A stretch of 11,165 nt of DNA from JBDTYT01 sp040005555 (lineage in GTDB: Bacteria; Actinomycetota; UBA4738; HRBIN12): NCBI GenBank assembly GCA_040005555.1, contig JBDTYT010000059.1, positions 1-11,165 on the forward strand, written 5' to 3'. Positions within the stretch are counted from its first letter, which is position 1; the number at the start of each line of letters is the position of its first letter. A program made the translations under genes and the position numbers. The notes under the pieces are model-generated. The model was not told where the DNA came from. It saw only the letters and a program-made list of their open reading frames with translations, and searched no databases. Positions 1 through 5,787 of the stretch are shown one piece after another.

Positions 1-112
1 TCGGCCAGTTGAACAGCCAGGGAACGAGGATGAGGTGTCCCGAGCTCGACACCGGGGCGAACTCGGTCACCCCCTGGGTGACGCCGAGGATGATCGCCTG
101 GAAGATGGTCAG
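1..112 (-). CDS. uppP: Undecaprenyl-diphosphatase UppP (BacA family), N-terminal fragment
   Basis: Partial gene; the rest lies left of base 1. The minus strand reads LTIFQAIILGVTQGVTEF followed by APVSSSGHLILVPWLFNWP. This is the first membrane helix and the (E)FxPxSSSGHL catalytic signature of the UppP/BacA family, the integral membrane phosphatase that turns undecaprenyl diphosphate into the monophosphate carrier for wall polymers. The Glu and Ser/Gly/His residues expected in the signature are present. The start is unusual: no ATG, GTG or TTG lies close upstream in frame. A CTG at 112-110 sits 6 nt behind an AGGAG at 123-119 and gives the usual short N-terminus, so CTG is my chosen start. 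The nearest other in-frame start is a TTG about 22 codons upstream, which would add a Pro/Gly-rich, unlikely leader. The gene is co-directional with cpaB, 83 bp behind it. Family identity is sure; the exact start is not. Confidence 0.85.
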   Translation of the reverse strand, partial: MTIFQAIILGVTQGVTEFAPVSSSGHLILVPWLFNWP

Positions 113-118
113 TGGAGG

Positions 119-150
119 CTCCTGGCCGGGGGCGGGCGCGGCACATCCTA
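119..150 (-). promoter_or_regulatory. RBS and possible -10 box of uppP
   Basis: On the minus strand AGGAG (123-119) lies 6 nt before the proposed CTG start, and a TAGGAT hexamer (150-145) could be a -10 box giving a leader of about 26 nt. No -35 box is convincing. The RBS is the main reason for placing the start at 112. Confidence 0.3.
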
Positions 151-195
151 CCCGGCCATCGGGCCAAAGACCGGGCAAAGACCGAGCGAGAAACG

Positions 196-843
196 TCAGC
201 CCGACGTGGGCGCGACGACGACGGTGAGGTCGGCGAACGCCTTCGCGTAGGCGAGGTGCTCGGCAGCGTCCGGGCTGACCAGGAGCACGAGCGCCGGCCC
301 GGCATCCTGGGGCGCGAAGCCGGCGCTGCCCGGGTCCTCATCGAGGACGAGGAGGATCTCGAGCCCGGAGGACACGGTCTCGGTGTGCGGGCTCTGGCCG
401 CCGAACGTGGCGAGCACGTCCACACGGTCGCCCGGTCGAACCGTCCCGGGCGGCATGCCCGAGGGGACCGTGAATGCTCGCAAGCCGGACGGGATCTGCG
501 AGGCGACGGGCCCGCCATCCACTCCGACGCGTGTCCGCGTGACGATCTCGCCCTGCAACAGATCGGACACGAGCGTCCGACCGACGGCCTGCTCGAGCGT
601 GCGCACCGCGCCGGGTGGGACGAAGACGGAGGGGACCTCGGCGACCGTGACCGCGTCCTGGGTGAGCACGGTGCCGCGCGAGAGCGAGCGAGCGGCCTCC
701 ACGAGCTGCACCGGCGAGCCCACCGCCGGGCGCAACGCCTCGAGCTGGCGTTCGTAGCCGTGCACGAGGGCGAACGCCCCGAGCCCGCTTGCGATGGCGA
801 GCACGGCGAACACCTTCGACGTGGGCGACCAGCGTCGCCGCAT
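196..843 (-). CDS. cpaB: CpaB/RcpC-type protein with SAF domain
   Basis: 215 aa. A single N-terminal membrane anchor (about residues 10-28, preceded by MRRRW and KVF, so positive inside) is followed by a SAF domain (about 45-107, including the ARSLSRGTVLTQDAVTV segment). The last part (about 118-214) is typical of CpaB/RcpC, with PSGLRAFTVP, PGDRVDVLATF and a closing LTVVV strand. CpaB proteins help assemble Flp/Tad pili in the periplasm, and SAF domains resemble antifreeze/pilus-chaperone folds. No other tad or cpa gene is visible here, so pilus function is not shown. In actinobacteria similar SAF/CpaB proteins occur as single genes near fmdB and mscL (recalled, not checked). The start is supported by AAGGAG 5 nt upstream. 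The fold assignment is firm; the biological role is open. Confidence 0.85.
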   Translation of the reverse strand: MRRRWSPTSKVFAVLAIASGLGAFALVHGYERQLEALRPAVGSPVQLVEAARSLSRGTVLTQDAVTVAEVPSVFVPPGAVRTLEQAVGRTLVSDLLQGEIVTRTRVGVDGGPVASQIPSGLRAFTVPSGMPPGTVRPGDRVDVLATFGGQSPHTETVSSGLEILLVLDEDPGSAGFAPQDAGPALVLLVSPDAAEHLAYAKAFADLTVVVAPTSG

Positions 844-848
844 GGCTG

Positions 849-892
849 CTCCTTCCGCGTGGAACCGTCGGGAGGAGGCGGAGCCGACGCTA
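849..892 (-). promoter_or_regulatory. RBS and possible -10 box of cpaB
   Basis: AAGGAG (854-849) stands 5 nt before the ATG at 843. A TAGCGT hexamer (892-887) upstream could be a -10 box, with a leader of about 37 nt; the same hexamer is used before the SepX-like gene at 5103. No good -35 match is seen, so the promoter part is weak. Confidence 0.35.
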
Positions 893-924
893 CCGCGCGC
901 CCGAGGTGCCCGCAGTGAACGGGG

Positions 925-1104
925 TCACACGGCGCGCGGTTTCTTCGGCGCCGAGAGCGGGAGGACCCGGAGCCGGTACTCCTCCAGCTCCTCTCGTCCG
1001 ACGATCATCGCGACGGACTCGCGGATCCGGTCCCCGAGTTGACGGGGGTCCCCGATCGTCCGGAAGCGCAGCTCGATCGTGACGAGCACCGCGTCTTCAC
1101 TCAT
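925..1104 (-). CDS. Small hypothetical protein (59 aa)
   Basis: Unrecognised. An open frame of 59 codons, ATG to TGA, lies between mtnP (21 bp upstream) and cpaB (81 bp downstream) on the same strand. The product begins MSEDAVLVTIELRFRTIGD and continues through an amphipathic segment with GDRIRESVAMIVGREELEEYRL to a basic tail ending KKPRAV. An alternating beta-like strand (VLVTIELRF), a helix and a second strand (YRLRVLPL) suggest a compact beta-alpha-beta fold. There is no signal peptide or membrane helix. No strong Shine-Dalgarno sequence is seen, so translation may be coupled to mtnP. Codon use matches its neighbours, which speaks for a real gene. Confidence 0.55.
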   Translation of the reverse strand: MSEDAVLVTIELRFRTIGDPRQLGDRIRESVAMIVGREELEEYRLRVLPLSAPKKPRAV

Positions 1105-1125
1105 GCGGCCGATGGTACCCGCCGT

Positions 1126-1920
1126 CTACGCCTCGACGCGCGCGCCCGAGCGCGCGGTCGCGCACGGGCAGGTGCGCTCGACCGGCAGCTCGGGGATGAC
1201 GGCGAAGAGCAGGTCGCGAAGCTTCGCGTTGTTCTCGCCGAACACGCGGACGACCTCCTCGTGCGTGACGGGGGCGACGCCGTCCACGCCCACGTCGTAG
1301 TCGGTGATGAGCGAGATGTTCGCGTAGCAGAGCTCCAGCTCGCGCGCGAGCAGCGCCTCCGGGTACTGCGTCATGTTGATGACCTCCCAGCCGGCCGCCT
1401 TGAACCAGGCGGACTCGGCGCGCGTGGAGAACCTCGGCCCCTCGATCACGACCACCGTCCCTCGGTCGTGCATGGAGATGCCGAGCTTCTTACCCGCGCG
1501 GATCGTGAGCTCGCGCATCGTGGGGCAGTACGGGTCCGCGAACGAGATATGGGTCGTCTCGGGACCGTCGTAGAACGTGTGCGGCCGCGTCCGAGTGCGA
1601 TCGACGATCTGATCACAGACGACGAAGTCGCCGGGCTTCACGTGTTCTTGGAGCGATCCGCACGCGTTCGGTCCGAGGATCCGCTGCACCCCGAGCTCCT
1701 TCATCGCCCACACGTTCGCCCGGTACGGGACCACGTGGGGTGGGAACTCGTGCTCGAGCCCGTGCCGCGGGATGAAGGCGACGCTGCGGCCGCCCACCTC
1801 GCCGACGATCGGGAGCGCCGACGGCTTGCCGTAGGGCGTATCGACGTCCACGGTCTCGGTGCGCTCGAGGAAGGAGTAAAAGCCCGACCCTCCGAAGACG
1901 CCGATCTCGGCCGAGGTCAC
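1126..1920 (-). CDS. mtnP: S-methyl-5'-thioadenosine phosphorylase
   Basis: 264 aa from a GTG start. The enzyme splits 5'-methylthioadenosine with phosphate into adenine and methylthioribose-1-phosphate (methionine salvage and polyamine by-product removal, cytosol). Visible motifs are GGSGFY near the N-terminus (10-15) and PRHG (51-54), both phosphate-site; NACGSL (85-90); IEGPRFSTRAES (159-170); INMT (181-184); and TDYD (206-209). The two Asp of TDYD are the adenine-recognising residues of MTAP, where purine nucleoside phosphorylases have Asn, so MTAP is preferred over PNP or methylthioinosine phosphorylase. A CPC motif near the end (251-253) recalls the C-terminal CxC pair of some thermostable archaeal MTAPs. 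The start overlaps the fmdB stop (GTGA), indicating translational coupling. An upstream in-frame extension exists but runs through fmdB in another frame and carries no family homology. Confidence 0.9.
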   Translation of the reverse strand: MTSAEIGVFGGSGFYSFLERTETVDVDTPYGKPSALPIVGEVGGRSVAFIPRHGLEHEFPPHVVPYRANVWAMKELGVQRILGPNACGSLQEHVKPGDFVVCDQIVDRTRTRPHTFYDGPETTHISFADPYCPTMRELTIRAGKKLGISMHDRGTVVVIEGPRFSTRAESAWFKAAGWEVINMTQYPEALLARELELCYANISLITDYDVGVDGVAPVTHEEVVRVFGENNAKLRDLLFAVIPELPVERTCPCATARSGARVEA

Positions 1921-2291
1921 GCGCTCTTCTCTTTGGGAGCCGGCTTGCGAGCGGGCTTCGTGTCGGAGGTGCCGCTCGAGGTCGTGCCGTCGGACGAGCC
2001 GCCCGTGGAGGAGGAGTCGGCCTTCTTCGCCTCGGACCCCGAGCCCGAACCCGCCTTCGACTCCGAACCCGATGAGCTCGATCCCGAGTCCGAGGATGCT
2101 GAGGTGTTGGACTTCGAGCGGCTGTCGGTCGCGTAGAACCCTGAACCTTTGAACACGATGCCCGCCGGGAAGAAGACCTTGCGCATGTGCCCGCCGCACG
2201 CAACGCACGTCTCGAGCGGCGGCTCGGCCAACCGCTGGAAGATCTCGACGTGCTGCCCGCAACTCGTGCAGGCGTACTCGTACGTGGGCAT
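1917..2291 (-). CDS. FmdB-family zinc-ribbon protein with Ser/Gly-rich tail
   Basis: 124 aa. The N-terminus MPTYEYACTSCG is diagnostic for the FmdB/regulatory zinc-ribbon family (Pfam CxxC_CXXC_SSSS). Four cysteines in two CxxC pairs (C8/C11, C29/C32) should bind one zinc. The conserved KVFFPAGIVFKGSGFYATD segment closes the domain at about residue 57. The rest (58-124) is a disordered tail, very rich in Ser, Gly, Asp and Thr, ending in a Lys/Pro stretch. The family's biochemical role is unknown; some members lie near formamidase or amide-use genes. The gene is first in a minus-strand group with mtnP, and a TACACT box exactly 6 nt before the ATG points to a leaderless mRNA. No Shine-Dalgarno is present, which agrees. 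Confidence 0.9.
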   Translation of the reverse strand: MPTYEYACTSCGQHVEIFQRLAEPPLETCVACGGHMRKVFFPAGIVFKGSGFYATDSRSKSNTSASSDSGSSSSGSESKAGSGSGSEAKKADSSSTGGSSDGTTSSGTSDTKPARKPAPKEKSA

Positions 2292-2297
2292 GAACGA

Positions 2298-2303
2298 AGT
2301 GTA
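2298..2303 (-). promoter_or_regulatory. -10 box of fmdB, leaderless
   Basis: TACACT on the minus strand fits TANNNT. Six nt (tcgttc) separate it from the ATG at 2291, so transcription should begin at or next to the start codon. No -35 consensus is seen. Confidence 0.6.
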
Positions 2304-2356
2304 GCTGCGTTCCCGTTCACCCCGATGGAGGACTGCGACGCGACGGCCGGAGACGG

Positions 2357-2398
2357 TATGCTCCGGCTCCCTCGAGAACGGGCTCCCTCGAGAGGAGG
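2357..2398 (+). promoter_or_regulatory. galU -10 box, leader repeats and RBS
   Basis: TATGCT (2357-2362) is a likely -10 box with no clear -35. The leader holds two copies of GGCTCCCTCGAGA (2365-2377 and 2381-2393). The CTCGAG cores (2371-2376, 2387-2392) can pair as a 6-bp hairpin with a 10-nt loop, directly beside the Shine-Dalgarno AGGAGG (2393-2398), which is close to the ATG at 2402. This could limit access to the RBS; that is an inference from the sequence only. Confidence 0.4.
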
Positions 2399-2401
2399 GC
2401 C

Positions 2402-3280
2402 ATGAAGGTCAGGAAAGCGGTCATCCCTGCAGCGGGGCTCGGCACGCGGTTCCTTCCGGCGACGAAGGCGCAGCCGAAGGAGATGCTGCCGCTCCTGGAT
2501 AAGCCGGCGATCCAGTACGTCGTCGAGGAAGCCGTCCGCGCTGGGCTCACCGACATCCTCATCGTGACCGGCCGCGGCAAGCGATCGATCGAGGATCACT
2601 TCGATCGCTCGCTCGAGCTGGAGCACTTCCTGGAAGCCAAAGGGAAGTTCGAAGAACTGAAGCAGGTCCGCGAGATCTCCGACATGGCCACGGTGCACTA
2701 CATCCGGCAGAAGGACCCGCTCGGGCTCGGTCACGCCGTGGGAGCCGCGCAGGACCACGTCGGCGAGGAGCCGTTCGCGGTGCTGCTCGGCGACGACATC
2801 ATCGCCGAGTCCAACCCGCTCCTGGACGAGATGCTGAAGGTGCACGAGCGCTACGGCCGCAGCGTCCTGGCCGCCATGGAGGTCTCGCGCGACGAGATCA
2901 GCATGTACGGATCGATCCAGCCCGAGTTCGTCGAGGATCGGCTGGCCCGGGTCATCGGCGTCGTCGAGAAACCGTCGGCCCAGGAGGCGCCCTCGAACCT
3001 CGCGGCGATCGGGCGGTACGTCCTCACCCCCGAGATCTTCGACTGCATCCGGGCGGTCGAGCCCGGCGTCGGCGGTGAGGTGCAGCTCACCGACGCGATC
3101 AACCTCCTGGCCCAGGATCAAGCCGTGTACGCGTGGGTCTTCGAGGGCGGCCGCTTCGACGTCGGGAACAAGCTCGACTACCTGAAGGCGACGATCGAGC
3201 TCGCGGTCGACCGCGAGGACATCGGCACGGATCTGCGCACGTACCTGGCGGACCTCGTGCAGCGCAAGAAGCTCCTGTAG
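2402..3280 (+). CDS. galU: UTP-glucose-1-phosphate uridylyltransferase
   Basis: 292 aa, full length for the family. It makes UDP-glucose from UTP and glucose-1-phosphate in the cytosol, feeding glycans, trehalose and cell-envelope polysaccharides. The N-terminal nucleotidyltransferase signature KAVIPAAGLGTRFLPATK (5-22) and KPAIQYVVEEA (34-44) are intact. The metal-binding LLGDD (128-132), MYGSI (168-172), VEKP (188-191), IGRYVL (203-208), GEVQLTDAI (225-233) and RFDVGNKLDYL (251-261) all follow in the bacterial GalU order. The start has AGGAGG just upstream. It is divergent from fmdB and begins the galU-moeA-moaC series; moeA follows after 38 bp with its own leaderless promoter, so galU may also be transcribed alone. 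Confidence 0.97.
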   Translation: MKVRKAVIPAAGLGTRFLPATKAQPKEMLPLLDKPAIQYVVEEAVRAGLTDILIVTGRGKRSIEDHFDRSLELEHFLEAKGKFEELKQVREISDMATVHYIRQKDPLGLGHAVGAAQDHVGEEPFAVLLGDDIIAESNPLLDEMLKVHERYGRSVLAAMEVSRDEISMYGSIQPEFVEDRLARVIGVVEKPSAQEAPSNLAAIGRYVLTPEIFDCIRAVEPGVGGEVQLTDAINLLAQDQAVYAWVFEGGRFDVGNKLDYLKATIELAVDREDIGTDLRTYLADLVQRKKLL

Positions 3281-3306
3281 CGACTCGGAGCTGCGGTGAC
3301 CGCCGA

Positions 3307-3312
3307 TAGACT
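3307..3312 (+). promoter_or_regulatory. -10 box of moeA, leaderless
   Basis: TAGACT is followed after exactly 6 nt (gtgacc) by ATG at 3319. This decides the moeA start: the in-frame GTG at 3313 directly abuts the -10 box and would lie upstream of the expected transcript start. Confidence 0.6.
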
Positions 3313-3318
3313 GTGACC

Positions 3319-4587
3319 ATGGCTACCACCAGCCAGCACGTCCACGACCACGACAGCGGCGAGGGTCTCGTCCCGGTCGAGGAGGCCCGCGAGCGACTGC
3401 TGGCGAAGATCGATCCGCTCCAGCCCCTGCAGCTCCCGCTCGCCGATGCGTACGGCTGCGTGCTGGCCGCCGATGTCACCGCGGACCGCGACCTCCCCGA
3501 GTTCGCCTCATCGGCGATGGACGGCTTCGCGGTGCGGTCCGGTGAGGTCGGATCGGCGAGCTCGACCCAGCCGGTCGAGCTGCGGGTCGTCGGCCGGGCG
3601 CTCATCGGTCAGCGGCCCGAGGCGACCGTGGGCGGCGGCGAGGCGGTGCGCATCGCGACCGGCGCGCCCATCCCGGCGGGCGCCGACACGATCGTGCCCA
3701 TCGAGAACTGCGAGGTCGCCGGCGACCGTGTGCGGATCCTGGTCGGCGCGCCCTCCGGGCGCCACATCCGTCCCTCCGGCGAGGACGTGAAGGGCGGCGA
3801 GGTGCTCATGAAGGCGGGGCGGCAGCTCGGACCCGGCGAGCTCGGGCTGCTGGCGACGGCCGGGTTCGCGCATCCGACCGTGCATCCGCGTCCGCGCGTC
3901 GTCGTGCTGTCGACCGGCGACGAGCTGGTGCCGCCGTCGCAGCCGACGGAGTTCGGGCAGGTGCGTGATTCGAACGCGTACCTGCTCTACGCGGCGCTGC
4001 GCGAGGCTGGCGCGCAGCCCGTCATGGCCGGGATCGTTCGCGACGACGTCGATCAGCTGAAAGAGGTGGTCCTGTCGCATCTCGTGCAGGCGGACGCCTT
4101 CGTGTCCTCCGGCGGCGTCTCGGTGGGGGAGCGCGACGTCGTGAAGGCGGCGTTCTTCCGTCGGGGCGAGCTCGACTTCTACAAGGTGGCGATGCAGCCA
4201 GGGATGCCGCAAGGCTTCGGTCACATCGAGGGCACGCCCTACTTCGGGCTGCCCGGCAATCCGGTCAGCGTGTTCGTGAGCTTCGAGGTGTTCCTGCGCC
4301 CCGCCCTCATGAAGATGAGCGGCCGCAAGAACCTGTATCGCCCCGAGGTCGCGGCCAGGCTGGCCTCGGATGTCACCGGCCCACGCGGGAAGATGCAGTT
4401 CGCGCGGGTGTCGGTGAAGCGCGACCGTGACGGCTCCTTCGTCGCGACACCGACGGGCGGCCGCGGCTCGAACCTCATCGCGACGGTGTCGCGTGCGAAC
4501 GGGTTGGCGATCGTGCCCGCGGGGACCGAAACCGCGCCGGCCGGCTCGCAGGTGAAGGTCTGGCTGTTCCGCTCGGCGGTGGACTGA
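3319..4587 (+). CDS. moeA: MoeA-family molybdopterin molybdenumtransferase, possibly Glp-type divisome protein
   Basis: 422 aa, one MoeA/gephyrin-E unit. In MoCo synthesis MoeA inserts molybdate into adenylylated molybdopterin. Residues seen: SAMDGFAV (65-72), TGAPIPAGAD (114-123), GEDVKGGE (154-161), STGDELV (198-204), RDSN (216-219), SSGGVSVGERD (263-273), LPGNPVS (311-317), then the domain IV barrel with an FARV segment (361-364). The Asp, Thr and Glu residues used in catalysis by E. coli MoeA appear kept. The substrate loop reads MQPGMPQGFG (292-301), where E. coli has a KPGKP-type loop. The N-terminus (residues 7-12) is HVHDHD, a possible metal-binding or disordered stretch. In Corynebacterium the MoeA homologue in this neighbourhood, Glp, works in cell division with the membrane receptor GlpR; the SepX/GlpR-like gene at 5168 makes that a real alternative. 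moaC starts 2 nt after the stop. Confidence 0.93.
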   Translation: MATTSQHVHDHDSGEGLVPVEEARERLLAKIDPLQPLQLPLADAYGCVLAADVTADRDLPEFASSAMDGFAVRSGEVGSASSTQPVELRVVGRALIGQRPEATVGGGEAVRIATGAPIPAGADTIVPIENCEVAGDRVRILVGAPSGRHIRPSGEDVKGGEVLMKAGRQLGPGELGLLATAGFAHPTVHPRPRVVVLSTGDELVPPSQPTEFGQVRDSNAYLLYAALREAGAQPVMAGIVRDDVDQLKEVVLSHLVQADAFVSSGGVSVGERDVVKAAFFRRGELDFYKVAMQPGMPQGFGHIEGTPYFGLPGNPVSVFVSFEVFLRPALMKMSGRKNLYRPEVAARLASDVTGPRGKMQFARVSVKRDRDGSFVATPTGGRGSNLIATVSRANGLAIVPAGTETAPAGSQVKVWLFRSAVD

Positions 4588-4589
4588 GC

Positions 4590-5045
4590 GTGACCGAGGA
4601 CGTCGCGCGCATCGTCGAGGTCGGCGCCAAGCAGATCACCGATCGACAGGCCGTCGCGGAGTGCGTGATCTCGATGACGCCGGACGCGGTGGCGCGGCTC
4701 ACGGCCGGGACGCCGAAGGGCAACCCGCTCGAGGCCGCGCGGATCGCCGGCATCATGGGTGTGAAGCGCACGCCCGACCTGCTGCCGTTCTGCCATCCGA
4801 TCGCGGTCACCGGCGCCGAGGTGCTCGTCGAGCCCGATCAGGCGGCCGGGAAGATCCGCGTGCAAACCACCGTCCGCGCGAAGGACCGGACCGGCGTCGA
4901 GATGGAGGCGCTCACCGCGGCCGCGGTGGCCGCGCTCAGCCTGTACGACACCGCGAAGGCCTTCGACCGTGCGGCGCGGATCGATGGGCTCCGCCTCCGC
5001 TCCAAAAGCGGCGGCAAGAGCGGCGATTACGTCGCCGAGGCCTGA
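4590..5045 (+). CDS. moaC: Cyclic pyranopterin monophosphate synthase MoaC
   Basis: 151 aa from GTG, close to the usual 155-160. MoaC converts 3',8-cyclo-7,8-dihydro-GTP into cyclic pyranopterin monophosphate, the second step of molybdenum cofactor synthesis. By alignment with E. coli MoaC the catalytic set is present: K43 (PKGN; E. coli K51), H69 in LLPFCHP (H77), E104 and E106 in GVEMEALTA (E112/E114), D120 (D128) and K123 (K131), followed by the C-terminal KSGGKSGDY. The usual N-terminal MVDV motif appears as RIVEVGAK. Only 2 nt separate it from moeA, so the two are co-transcribed and probably translationally coupled. The presence of a fully equipped MoaC argues that molybdenum cofactor is made here, which bears on how moeA should be read. 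Confidence 0.95.
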   Translation: MTEDVARIVEVGAKQITDRQAVAECVISMTPDAVARLTAGTPKGNPLEAARIAGIMGVKRTPDLLPFCHPIAVTGAEVLVEPDQAAGKIRVQTTVRAKDRTGVEMEALTAAAVAALSLYDTAKAFDRAARIDGLRLRSKSGGKSGDYVAEA

Positions 5046-5079
5046 TCGGCGCTCCTCTACCGAATTTCACTTGTGGTGT

Positions 5080-5108
5080 TTGTTCGGGCATATGTGGGGT
5101 GCTAGCGT
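5080..5108 (+). promoter_or_regulatory. Promoter of the SepX-like gene
   Basis: TTGTTC (5080-5085), 17 nt, TAGCGT (5103-5108) gives a good housekeeping-type -35/-10 arrangement. The expected start near 5115 leaves a leader of about 53 nt with AGGGGG (5154-5159) 8 nt before the ATG. The promoter sits in a T/G-rich island unlike the surrounding sequence and is overlapped by TGG-type repeats (5074-5099). Confidence 0.55.
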
Positions 5109-5167
5109 GCCCAGCGAGCCCAAGATGTTGTGGCGGACCCGGGATCCGAGCACAGGGGGCTGGGCGC

Positions 5168-5743
5168 ATGAGTTGGCTGATGCTGGCGGCCTTGGGCATG
5201 ATGTGGGCCGCGTTCCTCCTTCCAACCAGGAAGGGTTCTCCCTCCGACAGCGTGAAGGACTTCGAACGGAACATGGAGCTACTCGCCGATACCGACGATC
5301 GAGGACGGGGTCGATGGATCGTTACCCCCCGTAAGGGGATGGCCTTCGTCGGACCGAGAGCACGCGAACACGTCCGAGCCCGTGAGCGCCGCCGCCGGGT
5401 CCTGGTGTTCCTGCTCGAGAGCATCGTCCTCACGTTCTTGATCGGCCTCGTTCCGCCGCTTCGCGACATGTGGTTCGCGACGGCGGCGCTGTCCGCGCTC
5501 CTGCTCGTCTACATGTGGATGCTGGTCTCGATCAAACAGCGTGGTGCCGACGTCCGCTCTCGCGAACGGGCGCGAGCCGCCGGACCCCCGGCGAACGCTC
5601 CCTCGGCCCCGCAGCGGTACGTCGCCCAGGGGGACAGCCGCAACGCTCGACCGGCGTTCCACGGCCTCGGGGCGCATGAGCCCGATGACGCGGGCGACAT
5701 CATCGTGCGGCGCGCGCGCGAGGTTCGTGTCGCGGGCGCCTAG
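5168..5743 (+). CDS. sepX: SepX/GlpR-like divisome membrane protein
   Basis: 191 aa. Three membrane segments are visible: 3-19 (WLMLAALGMMWAAFLLP), 79-95 and 102-121. Between the first and second lies a charged stretch with SVKDFERNMELL (28-39) and a strongly basic RARERRRR run (70-77). After the third a soluble, Ala/Arg/Pro-rich tail runs to residue 191. The layout (N-terminal helix ending in a Leu/Val-Pro, a helix resembling V..xxR.L.LL, then an RRRR-led hairpin of two helices and a basic exit) matches the actinobacterial SepX/GlpR family (Streptomyces SepX, Corynebacterium GlpR, M. tuberculosis Rv0996). The location after galU-moeA is the same as in those genomes, although rimJ, usually next to it, is absent here. 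SepX stabilises division septa, and GlpR is the membrane partner of Glp. The assignment rests on topology and synteny, not on a search. It has its own promoter. Confidence 0.65.
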   Translation: MSWLMLAALGMMWAAFLLPTRKGSPSDSVKDFERNMELLADTDDRGRGRWIVTPRKGMAFVGPRAREHVRARERRRRVLVFLLESIVLTFLIGLVPPLRDMWFATAALSALLLVYMWMLVSIKQRGADVRSRERARAAGPPANAPSAPQRYVAQGDSRNARPAFHGLGAHEPDDAGDIIVRRAREVRVAGA

Positions 5744-5787
5744 CGGAAGCGTGCGATCCCCGCTGTGAGGATGGACCTCGCGCCGGC

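Noticed and set aside
112..918. Long plus-strand open frame (about 268 codons) opposite cpaB
   Set aside because: Antisense to a protein with clear SAF and CpaB motifs; its product is Arg/Gly/Glu-rich with no domain, as expected for a shadow frame in high-GC DNA.
1039..2136. Long plus-strand open frame (about 365 codons) across mtnP and fmdB
   Set aside because: Antisense to two recognised genes, and its composition is the mirror of their codon bias.
1613..3121. Minus-strand frame of about 500 codons antisense to galU
   Set aside because: No recognisable domain and Arg-rich runs; galU on the other strand is fully supported.
5072..5090. LexA-type SOS box (TGTTCGGGCATATG) before the SepX-like gene
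   Set aside because: Only one half-site (GTTC) fits; the inverted partner GAAC is absent.
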